NCBI GenBank assembly: GCA_014898425.1
Contig: RCSZ01000014.1
Coordinates: 434,001-498,000 of the forward strand
DNA length: 64,000 nt
DNA from: Botryotinia globosa
Taxonomy: Eukaryota; Ascomycota; Leotiomycetes; Helotiales; Sclerotiniaceae
Direction: 5' to 3'
Positions within the stretch are counted from its first letter, which is position 1. Every line of letters starts with the position of its first letter. The position numbers were made by a program, and so were the translations under genes. The notes below the pieces were generated by a model that did not search any database, had not been told where the DNA came from, and worked only from the letters and a program-made list of their open reading frames with translations. Shown here in pieces: positions 44,134-54,912 of this stretch.

Positions 44134-46592
44134 ATGATTTCTAGAGGCGGAAGGCCAAGTTTGAGTCAAGGCCTAGACAAGGAGGTATGGATTACTCACA
44201 GCGCAAACATAAACTCGATTTGCAGCTTGTTTACTAAAAGTTTATGCAGATATATCAAATTGTAAGGAAATTGGCAGATGAACAGGCACAGAGCCAGAAA
44301 GGACCAAGGCGTCTCACAATCTCTATTGTCTATGATAGTATCAAAAATTCGAATTCAAGTCTAAAAAGAAGATCAAAAAAATTGCTGGAAGATTCAATTG
44401 ATAGAGTGCTGTTGGTATTGAAGGAAGAACAAGATGATAGTGATTCCGTAGATGGGGATTTTGAAGGATTGGAGGAGGCGGCACCACCGCTAAAAGTATA
44501 TAAGTCGCAAGCTGTTGAAGTGATATACTGACTTGTCTTTCAGGAACATAACATAATGAATAAGAGCATCACCAAAGGCTGGGGAAAACCAGCAACATTA
44601 CCTACAATGAACTCTCTGACCGGTACGCCTTCTGCGAGTGGAGCTACTACACCTATGGCTCAACTTCAGACCAACCCCCTCGGCAATGGGGAAGTTGAAT
44701 CACCGATGAAATCAGATCGACAAGCAAACGGGGAGCCAAAATTGAAACGTCGGAAAGCAGAACGAGAAGTTAAAAAAGATGTGGATAGGGCACCGCCGAC
44801 GGACATCTCGTTGGAGAATCTCGGAGGAGTGGATAATGTTATTGAAGAATTGAACGAGCTTGTAGCGATGCCAATGCTATATCCGGAAACATATATAAGA
44901 ACGGGAATTCAACCACCTCGAGGAGTTCTACTCCATGGGCCACCCGGTTGTGGTAAAACGATGATCGCAAACGCCTTTGCTGCAGAAATAGGAGTATCAT
45001 TCATACCCATATCTGCACCATCTTTAGTGGCTGGTATGTCTGGAGAATCAGAAAAGAAAATTAGGGATGTTTTCGATGAAGCAAAACGTATGGCACCATG
45101 TCTTGTTTTCATCGATGAGATTGATGTCATCATGGGAAAACGTGAAAGTGCTCAGAGGGAGATGGAAAAACGAATTGTTGCTCAAATGCTCACATCCATG
45201 GATGACATGGCTTTGGAGAAAACTGGTGGTAAACCTGTCATTATAATTGCTGCCACAAATCGACCTGACAGTCTTGACCCGGCTCTTCGAAGAGCGGGCC
45301 GTTTCAATAAGGAAATTAATTTGGGGGTCCCGAACGAAGCCGCTCGAGAGAAGATTCTTCGTGCTCTTACTCAGAAGCTCGTCTTGACTGACGACTTCAA
45401 CTTTCATGCTCTGGCAAAGATGACCCCTGGATTTGTGGGTGCTGATTTAAATGATGTTGTGTCTGTTGCAGGTACAGAAGCGATGAAGCGTATGATGGAA
45501 GCTCTGAAACAACGAACTGCCTCTACCATGGAGCTTGATACTCCATTACGAAGTGCCACATCCATGGAGCTCGACACTCCGATACTGAAGGATAGCACCT
45601 CCGAAGCTCTTCTCGTTCTGAGGTCTCTCGTCGCAAATGCTGGAGGCTCAGCTCCCGACGGTGATTTTTCTATCAAATATACCGATTTTCTTGCAGCTAT
45701 CCCCAAAGTTCAACCATCGGCTAAAAGAGAGGGCTTTGCAACAATTCCGGATACAACTTGGGCTCATGTCGGTGCTTTGCACGAGGTACGAGAGCAACTC
45801 GAAATGGCCATTGTCGAACCAATTAAACGACCAGAATCTTTTGCTCGGGTTGGTATCACAGCTCCAACAGGAGTATTACTTTGGGGACCACCTGGATGTG
45901 GTAAAACCCTTCTTGCTAAGGCTGTCGCCAACGAATCTAAGGCCAATTTTATTTCCATCAAAGGTCCTGAACTTCTCAATAAATATGTTGGAGAATCTGA
46001 GAGGGCTGTTAGACAAGTTTTTGAGCGCGCTAGATCATCCGTACCATGTATTCTCTTCTTTGATGAATTGGATGCGTTGGTTCCCAAACGTGAAGACTCT
46101 TTGTCAGAAGCTAGCAGTAAAGTCGTCAATACCCTCCTCACTGAGCTTGATGGTCTAAGCAATAGAGCTGGTATTTACGTCGTAGGCGCCACTAATCGAC
46201 CTGACATGATTGATCCCGCTATGCTCCGTCCAGGTCGTCTTGGAACATCAGTTTTCGTCGATCTTCCAACTCCTGATGAACGTGTGGAAATCCTCAAGGC
46301 TCTCTACAGAAAAGCATTGCCGCTTGCCAGCGCACAAGAAATTGAGGCACTAGACCCAGTAGCGAGAGATGAGAGGTGCAATGGCTACAGTGGAGCGGAT
46401 TTGGGTAACTTACATCAAGCTGCTGCGGTGGCAGCGTTGAAGAGGGAGATGAGCATGGTAGCACAGGGACAGGCGACCATGGAAGATGAGTTGAAGATTG
46501 GAGGGGCGGATTGGGAGGTTGCGTTGGGTAAGGTAAAGGCGAGTGTCAAGGATGCGGGGAAATACAGGAGGTTGAGGGATAGGGGAATGTAG
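44134..46592 (+). CDS. rix7: RIX7 ribosome biogenesis AAA ATPase (NVL-like)
   Basis: Rix7 is a nuclear double-AAA ATPase that strips Nsa1 from pre-60S particles. Three exons (44134-44184, 44250-44495, 44544-46592) give 781 aa. The N-terminal domain follows the family pattern LDKEIYQIVRKLADEQ, with a SIVYDSIKNSNSSLKRRSKKLLEDS helix set. D1 has Walker A GPPGCGKT (about residue 231), Walker B CLVFIDEID and the Arg-finger region LRRAGRF. D2 has Walker A GPPGCGKT (about 548), Walker B CILFFDELDAL and MLRPGRL. Both Walker B motifs keep the catalytic Glu. A linker of Thr/Ser/Met-rich repeats (SMELDTP twice) separates the domains. The start ATG lies just before a short first exon ending in LDKE, which joins in frame to IYQIV. 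Complete. Confidence 0.95.
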
Positions 46593-47255
46593 AGCATAGA
46601 TGCCCCATTCAATATTCAAGTTAAGAATCACAAATCGTGTATTCTATTGTTCATATGTCATTGGATATGTTTTTGCATATAATAACACTGTGAATTACAT
46701 TAACTTGTAGCACTTTTTGATTTCTCTTTCTCATTCTAGTTTCATTTACGGAATCTAAAAAGATCATCCCTCCGTGGCGAATTCCATCTGATATAAGCAT
46801 TTGCTCCCGGTGAGCTCGCATCGTTTCAACAGCTTTCGCATGTGGCCTGTGCCAGCGCCCACCTTCTCACATGCGTCACATCAACTGAGTTTCTAGAAAC
46901 ACTACAACATTGAAATCATTCTCATAATTTTACGGCACGCTGCATTTTAACCCCTTATCTTACGCTTGTATTGTCTACTAATAATTCTAATTGCATAATT
47001 TTCAACTTTCCCATTCAACTGTTTGAAATCCCGTTGCTTCTTTCATAATATGCATGGAAATTCTATTCTTTCTGTTCTTTGACCTTACTCCACCACAAAA
47101 CGAGCCCCTCCAATACCCAATACCGAGTACCAAATTCCCGCCTCCTTGATCTCCTACCCTCTATCATTCAAAGACTGTTCGACCTCCAACTGAAAGTTGG
47201 GCTTGATTGTCAATCACTACTTTCAAAATCCTCACGAATAGGATCCTTATCAAAT
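46593..47255. other. Spacer
   Basis: 663 bp between RIX7 and the next gene. AT-rich near RIX7 and C/T-rich before the next start. No coding signal seen. Confidence 0.45.
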
Positions 47256-48255
47256 ATGTCCACGCCCATCATAACCACTACCACCACTACCACTACTACT
47301 ACCACTACCAGTCCCCCATCTCTTCCCGGAAACTTCACATTCGCTCCCTCGACTTTGTATATTCTACTTGCGGATATAGGCCATGAATCGCTTTGTAAGT
47401 TCTATTCATTACCAGTGGTTTCGTATCTTTTCGTCATTCAAATCGTTTTAGTAAACGAGCATTGTTCGGGCAGCTTTGATGATAATTCCCCGTTTATTTG
47501 TTATCTATATATTGAATCGACGCACTCATTTCATTCATGACAAAAACCCCGAAAATTGGCAATTTTATCAATTGATGTACGAAAATACTTACACCTAAAC
47601 ACCACACTCTAGTCCACTGGGGTTACCTCCTCACCTCTGCTCCTCCCCCCGCTACGCGTACCCCTTTTCTCACTCCCGTGACCGGCACCATCTGTACGTA
47701 TATCTTGCATCTTTCTTCCCGCCCTCCTGTCCTCCTCCCCAGCTCACAGAAACCCTAGTCCACATAAGCAATATGACCGGCCCCTGGCTCTACCAATCTC
47801 CTACATTCCCCCTCGCGCACCTTCTGAAATTCATCCCCTCCCTCCTCTTCATCCTCAAAATATGCTCCGTAGATACAATTCTACACCCCGCGCTCTCAGA
47901 ACGTCTAGGGATATTAGGTCTCCAAGCACAGCTGAAAAGCATGGAATCCAAGATTTCCCAATCACAAGATTCGCACCCGGGGACGGAAGATAGCCAGAAA
48001 GAGGAAAATGAGAAGTACTCGCAAGAGGAGAAAGAAATGGTGTCCTCGGAATCAGAAATTTCATGTAGAACATGGATTAAATCTACCCTTTGTGTTTTGG
48101 ATGAAGAAGGATATATTTCGTTTCCCGAAACCTCGCATCGGCTGAGCTCGAAGACGGTGGTGGATAGTATCGAAGCGGAGGCGGTGGCGGGAGCGGGCTG
48201 GAACAGGATGAGGGGGACGGTGGGCTGGGATCGGAGTGTATGGGTTGGGGAGTAG
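47256..48255 (+). CDS. Unknown three-exon protein with poly-Thr tract
   Basis: I do not recognise a named family. Exons 47256-47394, 47613-47693 and 47759-48255 give about 238 aa. Residues 7-18 are a run of Thr encoded by an ACC/ACT microsatellite. Next comes FTFAPSTLYILLADIGHESL, then HWGYLLTSAPPPATRTPFL, then FHISNMTGPWLYQSPTF. The order (hydrophobic strand with Leu-Tyr, a His-Trp-Gly strand, a His-Ile-Ser-Asn strand, a Gly-Pro-Trp turn) looks like one small folded domain. The C-terminal half is charged and Gln/Glu/Ser-rich (about residues 120-190) and ends WNRMRGTVGWDRSVWVGE. Both splice joins use GT donors (GTAAGT, GTACGT) and the third exon begins after CTAG. The last acceptor is the least certain junction; the alternative at CACAG would give a stop at once. 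Confidence 0.6.
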
Positions 48256-49068
48256 AGTGATGGATGGGACGGATAGGATTCACAAGATGCATGAGATGCT
48301 TCCGTTCTCAATCACTGGTGAAATGATGATTTCGAGTGGAATAATATAGGATCTTTCAGCGAAGTATAACGCTCTCATTCTTATAATACACGATAATAAG
48401 GGTTTGTACATTTTGTATGTCCAGGTTCTCCCTCTCAGAATCTCTCATAACTTTGGAATATCACATAGTAATCCAAGTGCAATCAAGGTGGATTTACTTC
48501 CCACATTGTGTCATTCCATTCAAGGTCCATTTACAAAATAGAGTGTGGCCAACATTTAAAGGCCAAACTTCCCCTATCAGCAAATTTTTTCAACTCCGTG
48601 TCATCCATCCATCAATCCATATGTCCATCTAGTCCTGAAAAAATAATCTCCAAACCACCTCGAACTCATCCAATTCCTATCAAGTAAAACACCTCCCAGT
48701 GAAGGTAGTAAAATCACTTTGCCCAAATATGTATTCAAAAGGTTGATCAAATTTAAAAAATCTCCAACCTTCTTCCCTTCCTTCTTCCCCTTCCTTCTAA
48801 ATTGGAACTAGAGCAATAGTCATGCTCAGTATGGTATCTAAAATCAAAAGCGAAACAAGCGCAAACAAAGTCCCCCAAATATGTATTGACATTGAATGGA
48901 TAAGTTTATTTAATATGTAAAAAGTCTCGGATGAGACTCGAGCAGGAATCTTAGGTGTTTCACAAACTGAATACGTAGCAACCTCCTAAAGTGAGCAATA
49001 TCGCATATGTTGTTCGCTATGATGTAAAGTGATGATGAGCGTTATGTCGTCAAAAAGTATTCAAAGTA
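48256..49068. other. Convergent 3' flanks
   Basis: 813 bp, AT-rich. The open frame 48417-48632 on the plus strand has no recognisable product. No repeat of note. Confidence 0.45.
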
Positions 49069-52000
49069 TTAAAACCCAGCGGTGCTCTTCTTCCGCCGAC
49101 CGAAGAATCGACTTGCGAATGAACTCTCCTCTTTTGCGTGAACGAAAGGTTTAGGTTCTATTGATGGAGGTGGTTCCGAGCTTCGTAAAAAGTCTGCAAG
49201 ATCGCTGGTTTGAGATCTGAACTTGACTGGAACAGGTTCGCGACTTTCATAAGGCTTGCGGACAACATTTGAGCCCGAGGTTGCTCGTGGAATTTCGGGT
49301 TGCCGATTATAATTTCCCTGGCTACTGCCAACAGCAGGGGGAGCATTGAATTTCGGGTTGGTTGGCGCAAGAGGCGTGTATTTTGTGGGTGCGGTGCGGG
49401 AATTTGCAGAATGTGATGTCTTGGGTGGCTGAACTTGAGAAGTTGAGCCACTTCGAGTGAAACGTGAAGAAAAGCTGGCCTTCTTTTTAGGTGGCTTAGG
49501 AGGTTCCGCGAAAACAGACGTCATCTTGGGTGAAGGCGGTGGAGGTACATTGCGGAGAAAGTCGGCCAAAGACTCTTCTTTGATGGGTGTCGGTCTGGAA
49601 GAAGGCTCAAATTCGTCGTCATCTTCCTCATCGCTGATATCAATGGCGTATGGATCCCTAACTCTTCGTGTCTTTCGTTTCGGCATCATATCATCATCAT
49701 CATCATCATCATCAAAATTCATGCTACTTTGCGTGGGCATTGGCTTGTTGGCCCTGCTGGCACCATTCAGTAGTCCGGTTTGCGAAGATACGGAATGGTT
49801 TGTGGATGTGTAGGTAGAGGCCTGGCTATATCTAGAGTCAGGTAGAGATGCATCGATAGCTTTACCACCGGCAAAACTAGACATTTGGTCGGAATCCATG
49901 GTAGATCTGAATGGGGCGACAGTTCGTGGGATACGATGACCACCCACCTCATCCGGACCAGCTCTTACAAAGTCGATAAGATCTGTGATAGAATCTTTGC
50001 CTACAGTGGCATCGCGAGCCTGTAGTTTATTTGGTCTTCCAGCTCTACCCGCTGATGAGGCTGAGCGCGTCGGAAGAGTAGCAACGGGACCCACATGGGG
50101 AATTGAGCCGCTGACGTTTCTCGGCGTTCCATTGGTTCCTTTGTGAAAAGTACTGCTGGCTATTGGGCGGGAATTCTCACTAGCAGCACTTGAATTTGAA
50201 CGTGAGTGAATCTCTTCCTTCTTGAAAGGAATGGCAGGACCTGTGGTTCGAATGAAATCGGAGAAATCACCCAGTGAATCTCGTTCTATTCTTGCATCTC
50301 TCGGTTGAACATTGGCACGAACACGGCTACTGCTTGTCGAAGGGCGACTAGTGCCTTTCAAAGAAGTATTATTTTTCGAAACATCGCTTGGAGGATGAGA
50401 GTGCAACCCAGTATGCTTGCTCACTGATGTTGAATGCGTACGGCTTGTAGCAGGTCGAGGGACAGGGATGGCATTTAAACTCAACGGAGAATCCGGACTT
50501 TCAATAGCGCGCATGTTCTGTGGTGTCAATGTGTATTGAATGGTCTCGCCTCCTCGAATCAATTCCTCAAATGATTTGGAATCACCTACACTGCTCATTG
50601 CAGAAACACCGCTTTCTTCCGATACTCTTCTTTGGTTGACACGATGAACAGAAGATGAGCTAGAGGTAGATGTATAGGATGGGCGATGTGATTTTTGCGT
50701 TTCTGATATAGTCTTGCGCGATACTTCCTCGCCTATAGAGCTTGTTGGTGACGTACGGCGCACCGAGGATGAACGAGGGATGTGTTTGAAAGTTCCTGGA
50801 GAGTTGCCCTCTTTTAAAATAGGCAAAATCGTCGAATTTTCGCTTGCAGAATTGGCCATGGGACGAGAGACGGACCTTGAAGGTGGTTCAAATGATTTTT
50901 TTGCACCCTGATATGTCATTTGACCATTTTGCTCACTTTCTGGAAACTTTGAGTTTGAGAACCCGCTTGATGACCTGCTCTGGCTAGATTGTTGTCTGGT
51001 CGAGCCTTTGATGCTTTCTCGATAATTCTGCGGGGTAGGAGGAGCAGCGAGCACGAATGGTGCCGGTCGAGAAGCGGCTGGCTTAAAGGAAGGGTAGTCT
51101 TGAGTAGTAGGACTGGGATTCACGTCAACACCTTGCATCGCAGCCGCTAGCTCTGATGGCACCGCTGTCAAAGGAGATTCTTCACCGGCTACTTCCCTCT
51201 CATCTACCTCTGATATAGAATCAGTAGTTGTGTTGAGAGGCAGTGAGCTCATATTAGAGCCAGTTCGACCCAATGGAGAACTATTCGAGCTTCTAAGGTG
51301 TGGGCTTGTACCTCGAGATGAAAGTTCCGAGATGATCGGTGAATTAATACTATTAGGTCGAGACACCGGGATCACTCGGCCTGCAATGAAATCAGTTGCG
51401 TCAAACGAGCTTTTGCGTGATCTCGTTGTAGGACTCTTCGCTGTATTAACATCGATCAGGCGCAGGGAATGAATGCTTGGTGATCGGAGACTAGAGCGTG
51501 AAGAAAAATCTTTGTCATCGGGAGAAATACGACCACTGAAAGATATACGTGACGAAGTCATGATTTGCGGCTCCTCCTCTACAAATTCATAGTCAGAATC
51601 TACATCCTTACTGGTGTCATCCAAATTCATAGGGCCATCTGTAGGCGTGTGCTTCGAGTCCATTACAGCGCTCTTTGTTTTATTTGAAAATTCCTCAATT
51701 TCTTCCCCTGTATCTTTCTCTGATTCTGCAGGTGTGATTGTGCCATTTAAGACCGGGGCTCCACTTGTCGGGCCGACACAATCCTCCTGGTCCGAATTTG
51801 CTTCCTTGGAACTTCGGGAGAAAAGTGACGTGACAGTAGATGGGTTTGGAGGTGGCAATGAATTTGCACGTTTCCTCGATTTCAAAGGAGAGACGGCGAA
51901 AATTGGAGTTGGGGGTTGGGAAGAATTGGGTGTGGGAAGATTGTGCGATGCAATCGTGAAAACGACCATACTCTTCGGACGTCGAGATAATGTCAGCCCC

Positions 52001-53175
52001 TCCGTCTCTGATGTCGCAGCATCATCTTCATCGTCGCTTTGTGGGGCTAGTCCTGGTACTTCGATTTCCCTAACATCATCCACGGACATTGGTAAAGGAA
52101 TAATAGCCGCTTTTTCGTACTCGATCAGTGCGTTCAATGATTTCTCTTGTGGTTGCTTATCATCGCTGAGAGGTATGCTAGCCACTTGGGCTAGTGCCGG
52201 TACAGGTTGTGATGACCTGTCTACTGTTGCTGTCGAGAGGTGACCTATTGACACTGGACTTGTAGGCGAGCGGATGCGCTTTTTCCAACCTCTCCAAAGC
52301 TTTCCCAATTTCCGATCTGATGCGACCCGTTCCATATCAGCCTCCTCTACAACTACACGTTCTGCAATATCAGTTTGTCTGATTAGGCCATCTCGCTCAT
52401 CTTTCTCATACTTCATGCGAAGCCGTGAATACGCTGCTTGTCCTCCCACAATTAGGATTTGTTCGCCCATGAATTCCAAGATAGATGTCAAGAAGATAGC
52501 AACAGCTGGAGAAACGATTCCAGATTCATTCTCGCGGCCCCCAAATTCCGAAGATCCATTGAGATGCTCTTGAGCCGTGTATCGATCCTCATCTTTTTCT
52601 TCCATATCTCCCAATGATGAGTAGACCATACATCTCAATCTCGTGCGCTTCCACACCAGTTTAAGATCCCAATCTCGGCTGGATTGGCCTTCCCTCTCCG
52701 ACGACAACAATTCATCATCTTCACTTCCACCCAAATATTCTCGAAGCTCGGCATCCGCTCCACTGACCGCATCACTTGCCAGCCTTGACTTTAAGACCTC
52801 GGCAACAGCCGGGCGTAATGACACCAATGAAGTTGATTTCGAAACCGAGAGAAAATTGAATACAAGTTGATCAAGAAATGTGTTGACAAGTTTCAGAGCA
52901 GCGGGTGATACCAATGCTGTTTCTCCAGAAGGCCCAATGCTATGTTGATCGAGCCAAGCATCCGCGCTGCTATCATGATCGTTTGTAACGATTTGTGAAG
53001 CTGCTGAATGCGCAATGAAGACTGGTTCTGGTGAAACTGAGAGGGGTGGAGAGAGTAGCCCTGTGTAAGTGCTAGCTGTTGAATGCTTATCGCTCGAAAC
53101 GCTATGTGATCTAGCAAGTCGCGGACTTGGACTCTCCATTCGTGTAGATTGCTGTGCCAATTGTGAAGTAGACAT
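49069..53175 (-). CDS. Very large Ser-rich, mostly disordered protein, unknown function
   Basis: I do not recognise it. A single uninterrupted exon of 1368 codons, unusual here, encodes a protein that is over 70% Ser/Thr/Pro/Arg low complexity. Two folded-looking segments lie near the N-terminus. The first, about 85-150, has ALKLVNTFLDQLVFNFLSV and LRPAVAEVLKSRLASDAV. The second, about 220-275, has SPAVAIFLTSILEFMGEQIL followed by AYSRLRMKYEKDERDG. Both read as compact helices like a histone-type fold, which is inference. Repeated motifs SLADFLR, SLGDFSDFIR, SITDLIDFVR and DLADFLRSS recur through the C-terminal 400 residues, a set of short linear motifs. An Asp run (DDDDDDD) and a basic KRKTRRVRD stretch lie at about 1206-1230. 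It ends SSFASRFFGRRKKSTAGF. The ATG at 53175 is the first in frame. Confidence 0.8.
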   Translation of the reverse strand: MSTSQLAQQSTRMESPSPRLARSHSVSSDKHSTASTYTGLLSPPLSVSPEPVFIAHSAASQIVTNDHDSSADAWLDQHSIGPSGETALVSPAALKLVNTFLDQLVFNFLSVSKSTSLVSLRPAVAEVLKSRLASDAVSGADAELREYLGGSEDDELLSSEREGQSSRDWDLKLVWKRTRLRCMVYSSLGDMEEKDEDRYTAQEHLNGSSEFGGRENESGIVSPAVAIFLTSILEFMGEQILIVGGQAAYSRLRMKYEKDERDGLIRQTDIAERVVVEEADMERVASDRKLGKLWRGWKKRIRSPTSPVSIGHLSTATVDRSSQPVPALAQVASIPLSDDKQPQEKSLNALIEYEKAAIIPLPMSVDDVREIEVPGLAPQSDDEDDAATSETEGLTLSRRPKSMVVFTIASHNLPTPNSSQPPTPIFAVSPLKSRKRANSLPPPNPSTVTSLFSRSSKEANSDQEDCVGPTSGAPVLNGTITPAESEKDTGEEIEEFSNKTKSAVMDSKHTPTDGPMNLDDTSKDVDSDYEFVEEEPQIMTSSRISFSGRISPDDKDFSSRSSLRSPSIHSLRLIDVNTAKSPTTRSRKSSFDATDFIAGRVIPVSRPNSINSPIISELSSRGTSPHLRSSNSSPLGRTGSNMSSLPLNTTTDSISEVDEREVAGEESPLTAVPSELAAAMQGVDVNPSPTTQDYPSFKPAASRPAPFVLAAPPTPQNYRESIKGSTRQQSSQSRSSSGFSNSKFPESEQNGQMTYQGAKKSFEPPSRSVSRPMANSASENSTILPILKEGNSPGTFKHIPRSSSVRRTSPTSSIGEEVSRKTISETQKSHRPSYTSTSSSSSVHRVNQRRVSEESGVSAMSSVGDSKSFEELIRGGETIQYTLTPQNMRAIESPDSPLSLNAIPVPRPATSRTHSTSVSKHTGLHSHPPSDVSKNNTSLKGTSRPSTSSSRVRANVQPRDARIERDSLGDFSDFIRTTGPAIPFKKEEIHSRSNSSAASENSRPIASSTFHKGTNGTPRNVSGSIPHVGPVATLPTRSASSAGRAGRPNKLQARDATVGKDSITDLIDFVRAGPDEVGGHRIPRTVAPFRSTMDSDQMSSFAGGKAIDASLPDSRYSQASTYTSTNHSVSSQTGLLNGASRANKPMPTQSSMNFDDDDDDDDMMPKRKTRRVRDPYAIDISDEEDDDEFEPSSRPTPIKEESLADFLRNVPPPPSPKMTSVFAEPPKPPKKKASFSSRFTRSGSTSQVQPPKTSHSANSRTAPTKYTPLAPTNPKFNAPPAVGSSQGNYNRQPEIPRATSGSNVVRKPYESREPVPVKFRSQTSDLADFLRSSEPPPSIEPKPFVHAKEESSFASRFFGRRKKSTAGF

Positions 53176-53779
53176 AATTAATATTCGATTAGACTCGGTT
53201 GGTATCCTTGATCCTCCCCAATTGATCCTCCCAGTTGTTGATTTTATGACCAGCAAAAGTATTAGTGATTGGGAAAGTGGTCAGAATAGGGCGAGTCGAA
53301 TGACTGTAATAAATTGATCAGGTCGAGTGGGACATTGAGACAGTGTGGTTAAATCTAAGCAAGCCCCCTGTATCGAGAGCTTTTCGACGTAAATCAGTAT
53401 AAGCAAAAATATGTTAACAAGGCGAAAACATATGATGATGTAGATATGTGGATATGTAGTGTAAGACTGTGGCAGTTGATTCAGAAGGGGCTCGTGTAGG
53501 CAGTCAATGCACAACAACTGACTCGGAGGTGAGGCAATTCATACACCTCGAATCACATACAGATTGAAAATTGGAGAGATTGTAACGCGGGGGAATTATT
53601 CAAGAGGAAGGAGTATAACATTGGAATTGAAGTAAACAAACTGGGAAAGAAAAATCAAGCATAGGTAGGTATCTAGACGCAACGTCCCAAATTGGATACC
53701 CACAAAACGGGAAGAGTGGTGGTGATGAAATGGAACATGGTTTTGGGTTTTGAGCGTACCTGAGTGATGAAGCAAGATC

Positions 53780-53780
<1 letters not shown>

Positions 53781-53816
<36 letters not shown>
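53781..53816. repeat. (GA)n microsatellite
   Basis: About 17 GA units with a few GGG interruptions at the right end. It explains two Ser/Leu-rich spurious minus-strand frames. Confidence 0.9.
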
Positions 53817-54059
53817 GGATTCGAATATTCTGCCAAGGGAAACTGCCAATGAGATGTTTTGGGGTCTAAGAAGCTCTGGAGTGAGTGTTAAGGGCAATGA
53901 CAATGGATATCGATGGATATATTAGTTATAAGAGATTAAAATGTTTTGTTAACGATAATGATAATCAAGGAGAAACCCTTCAAGTTCATTCGCAAGAGAG
54001 AACGAAATATGAGTGGATGATTCTAAAAGACTCCAGGAAGAGAATTCTAGAGCAAGAGG

Positions 54060-54127
54060 ATTCAAATTCAAATTCAAATTCGAAATCAAATTCAAATTCA
54101 AATTCAAGTTCAAGTTCAAGTTCAAAA
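54060..54127. repeat. TTCAAA / TTCAAG hexanucleotide repeat
   Basis: About 11 hexamers, with TTCAAA first, TTCAAG last and one TTCGAA and one ATCAAA variant. It translates as a Ser-Asn run, so the frame covering it is probably not a gene. Confidence 0.9.
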
Positions 54128-54816
54128 TAAGAATTTAAGTTCAATTATTAACCAGTTAGTTCTTTTTTTCTCTTTCTTCCAGCGAGGAACCAGTGGGCAG
54201 GAGGAACTAGACAAGTCTAGGATCCGTAATTTACCCCTGTACTTAAGAGTACTACGGAGTATAAACTAGACCCTGAGTGAGTGTTGCTGAGTATGATCAC
54301 TGGTGTCAGTGGTGTGTGAAATGTCAAACATTCAGGGGTGCATGCTTTTTCATTTGAGGCGTGGATTCCTGGATATACGGGGGAGGAAGTGTGCTGCGTA
54401 AGGTGGAGAATAGGAGGAAGGAATGAACCATGCCACACTACACAGAGTACAGAGTAGTCAGTCCATATAGGATGGGATGATTTGTTATTAGAAAGACGAA
54501 AATGACAATTACCGAAGTATCGGGTTGTAACTTGTAACTTAAATTTGGCAATGAGGGAAAGACTTGGTGGAGTAGGTGGAGTAGGTGGGTAGAGTGATAT
54601 AAAAATGGTACTGTGAAATGGTAATAGTAATAAGAGAACTACAGCGTCGTCGATATTGCAGTCAATCTTGTTACTCTACTATATTCGTAATGCAATCCTC
54701 TACTACCGTTACTCCCCTTATCTAGGTACTGTTAACAAACGACGATCCGACGTCCGGATCCGGAATACTTTCGAAGCTATCTTGAGTATGTGTAAAGAAT
54801 CTAAAGATACCTAGAT

Positions 54817-54912
54817 ATACATGCATACATAGATACCTACATAGATACATACATACACACATATACACACATACACACATATACACACACACACATATAT
54901 GCATACATACAG
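54817..54912. repeat. CATA / CACA microsatellite cluster
   Basis: About 95 bp of alternating ATACATAG, ATACATAC and CACACATA units. On the minus strand it reads as Tyr-Val-Cys repeats in two frames, which are not genes. Confidence 0.85.

Noticed and set aside
45637..46158. 173-codon frame overlapping RIX7
   Set aside because: It lies wholly inside the second AAA domain of RIX7 in another frame.
53176..53256. N-terminal extension of the large disordered protein
   Set aside because: It would need a TTG start; the first ATG is at 53175.
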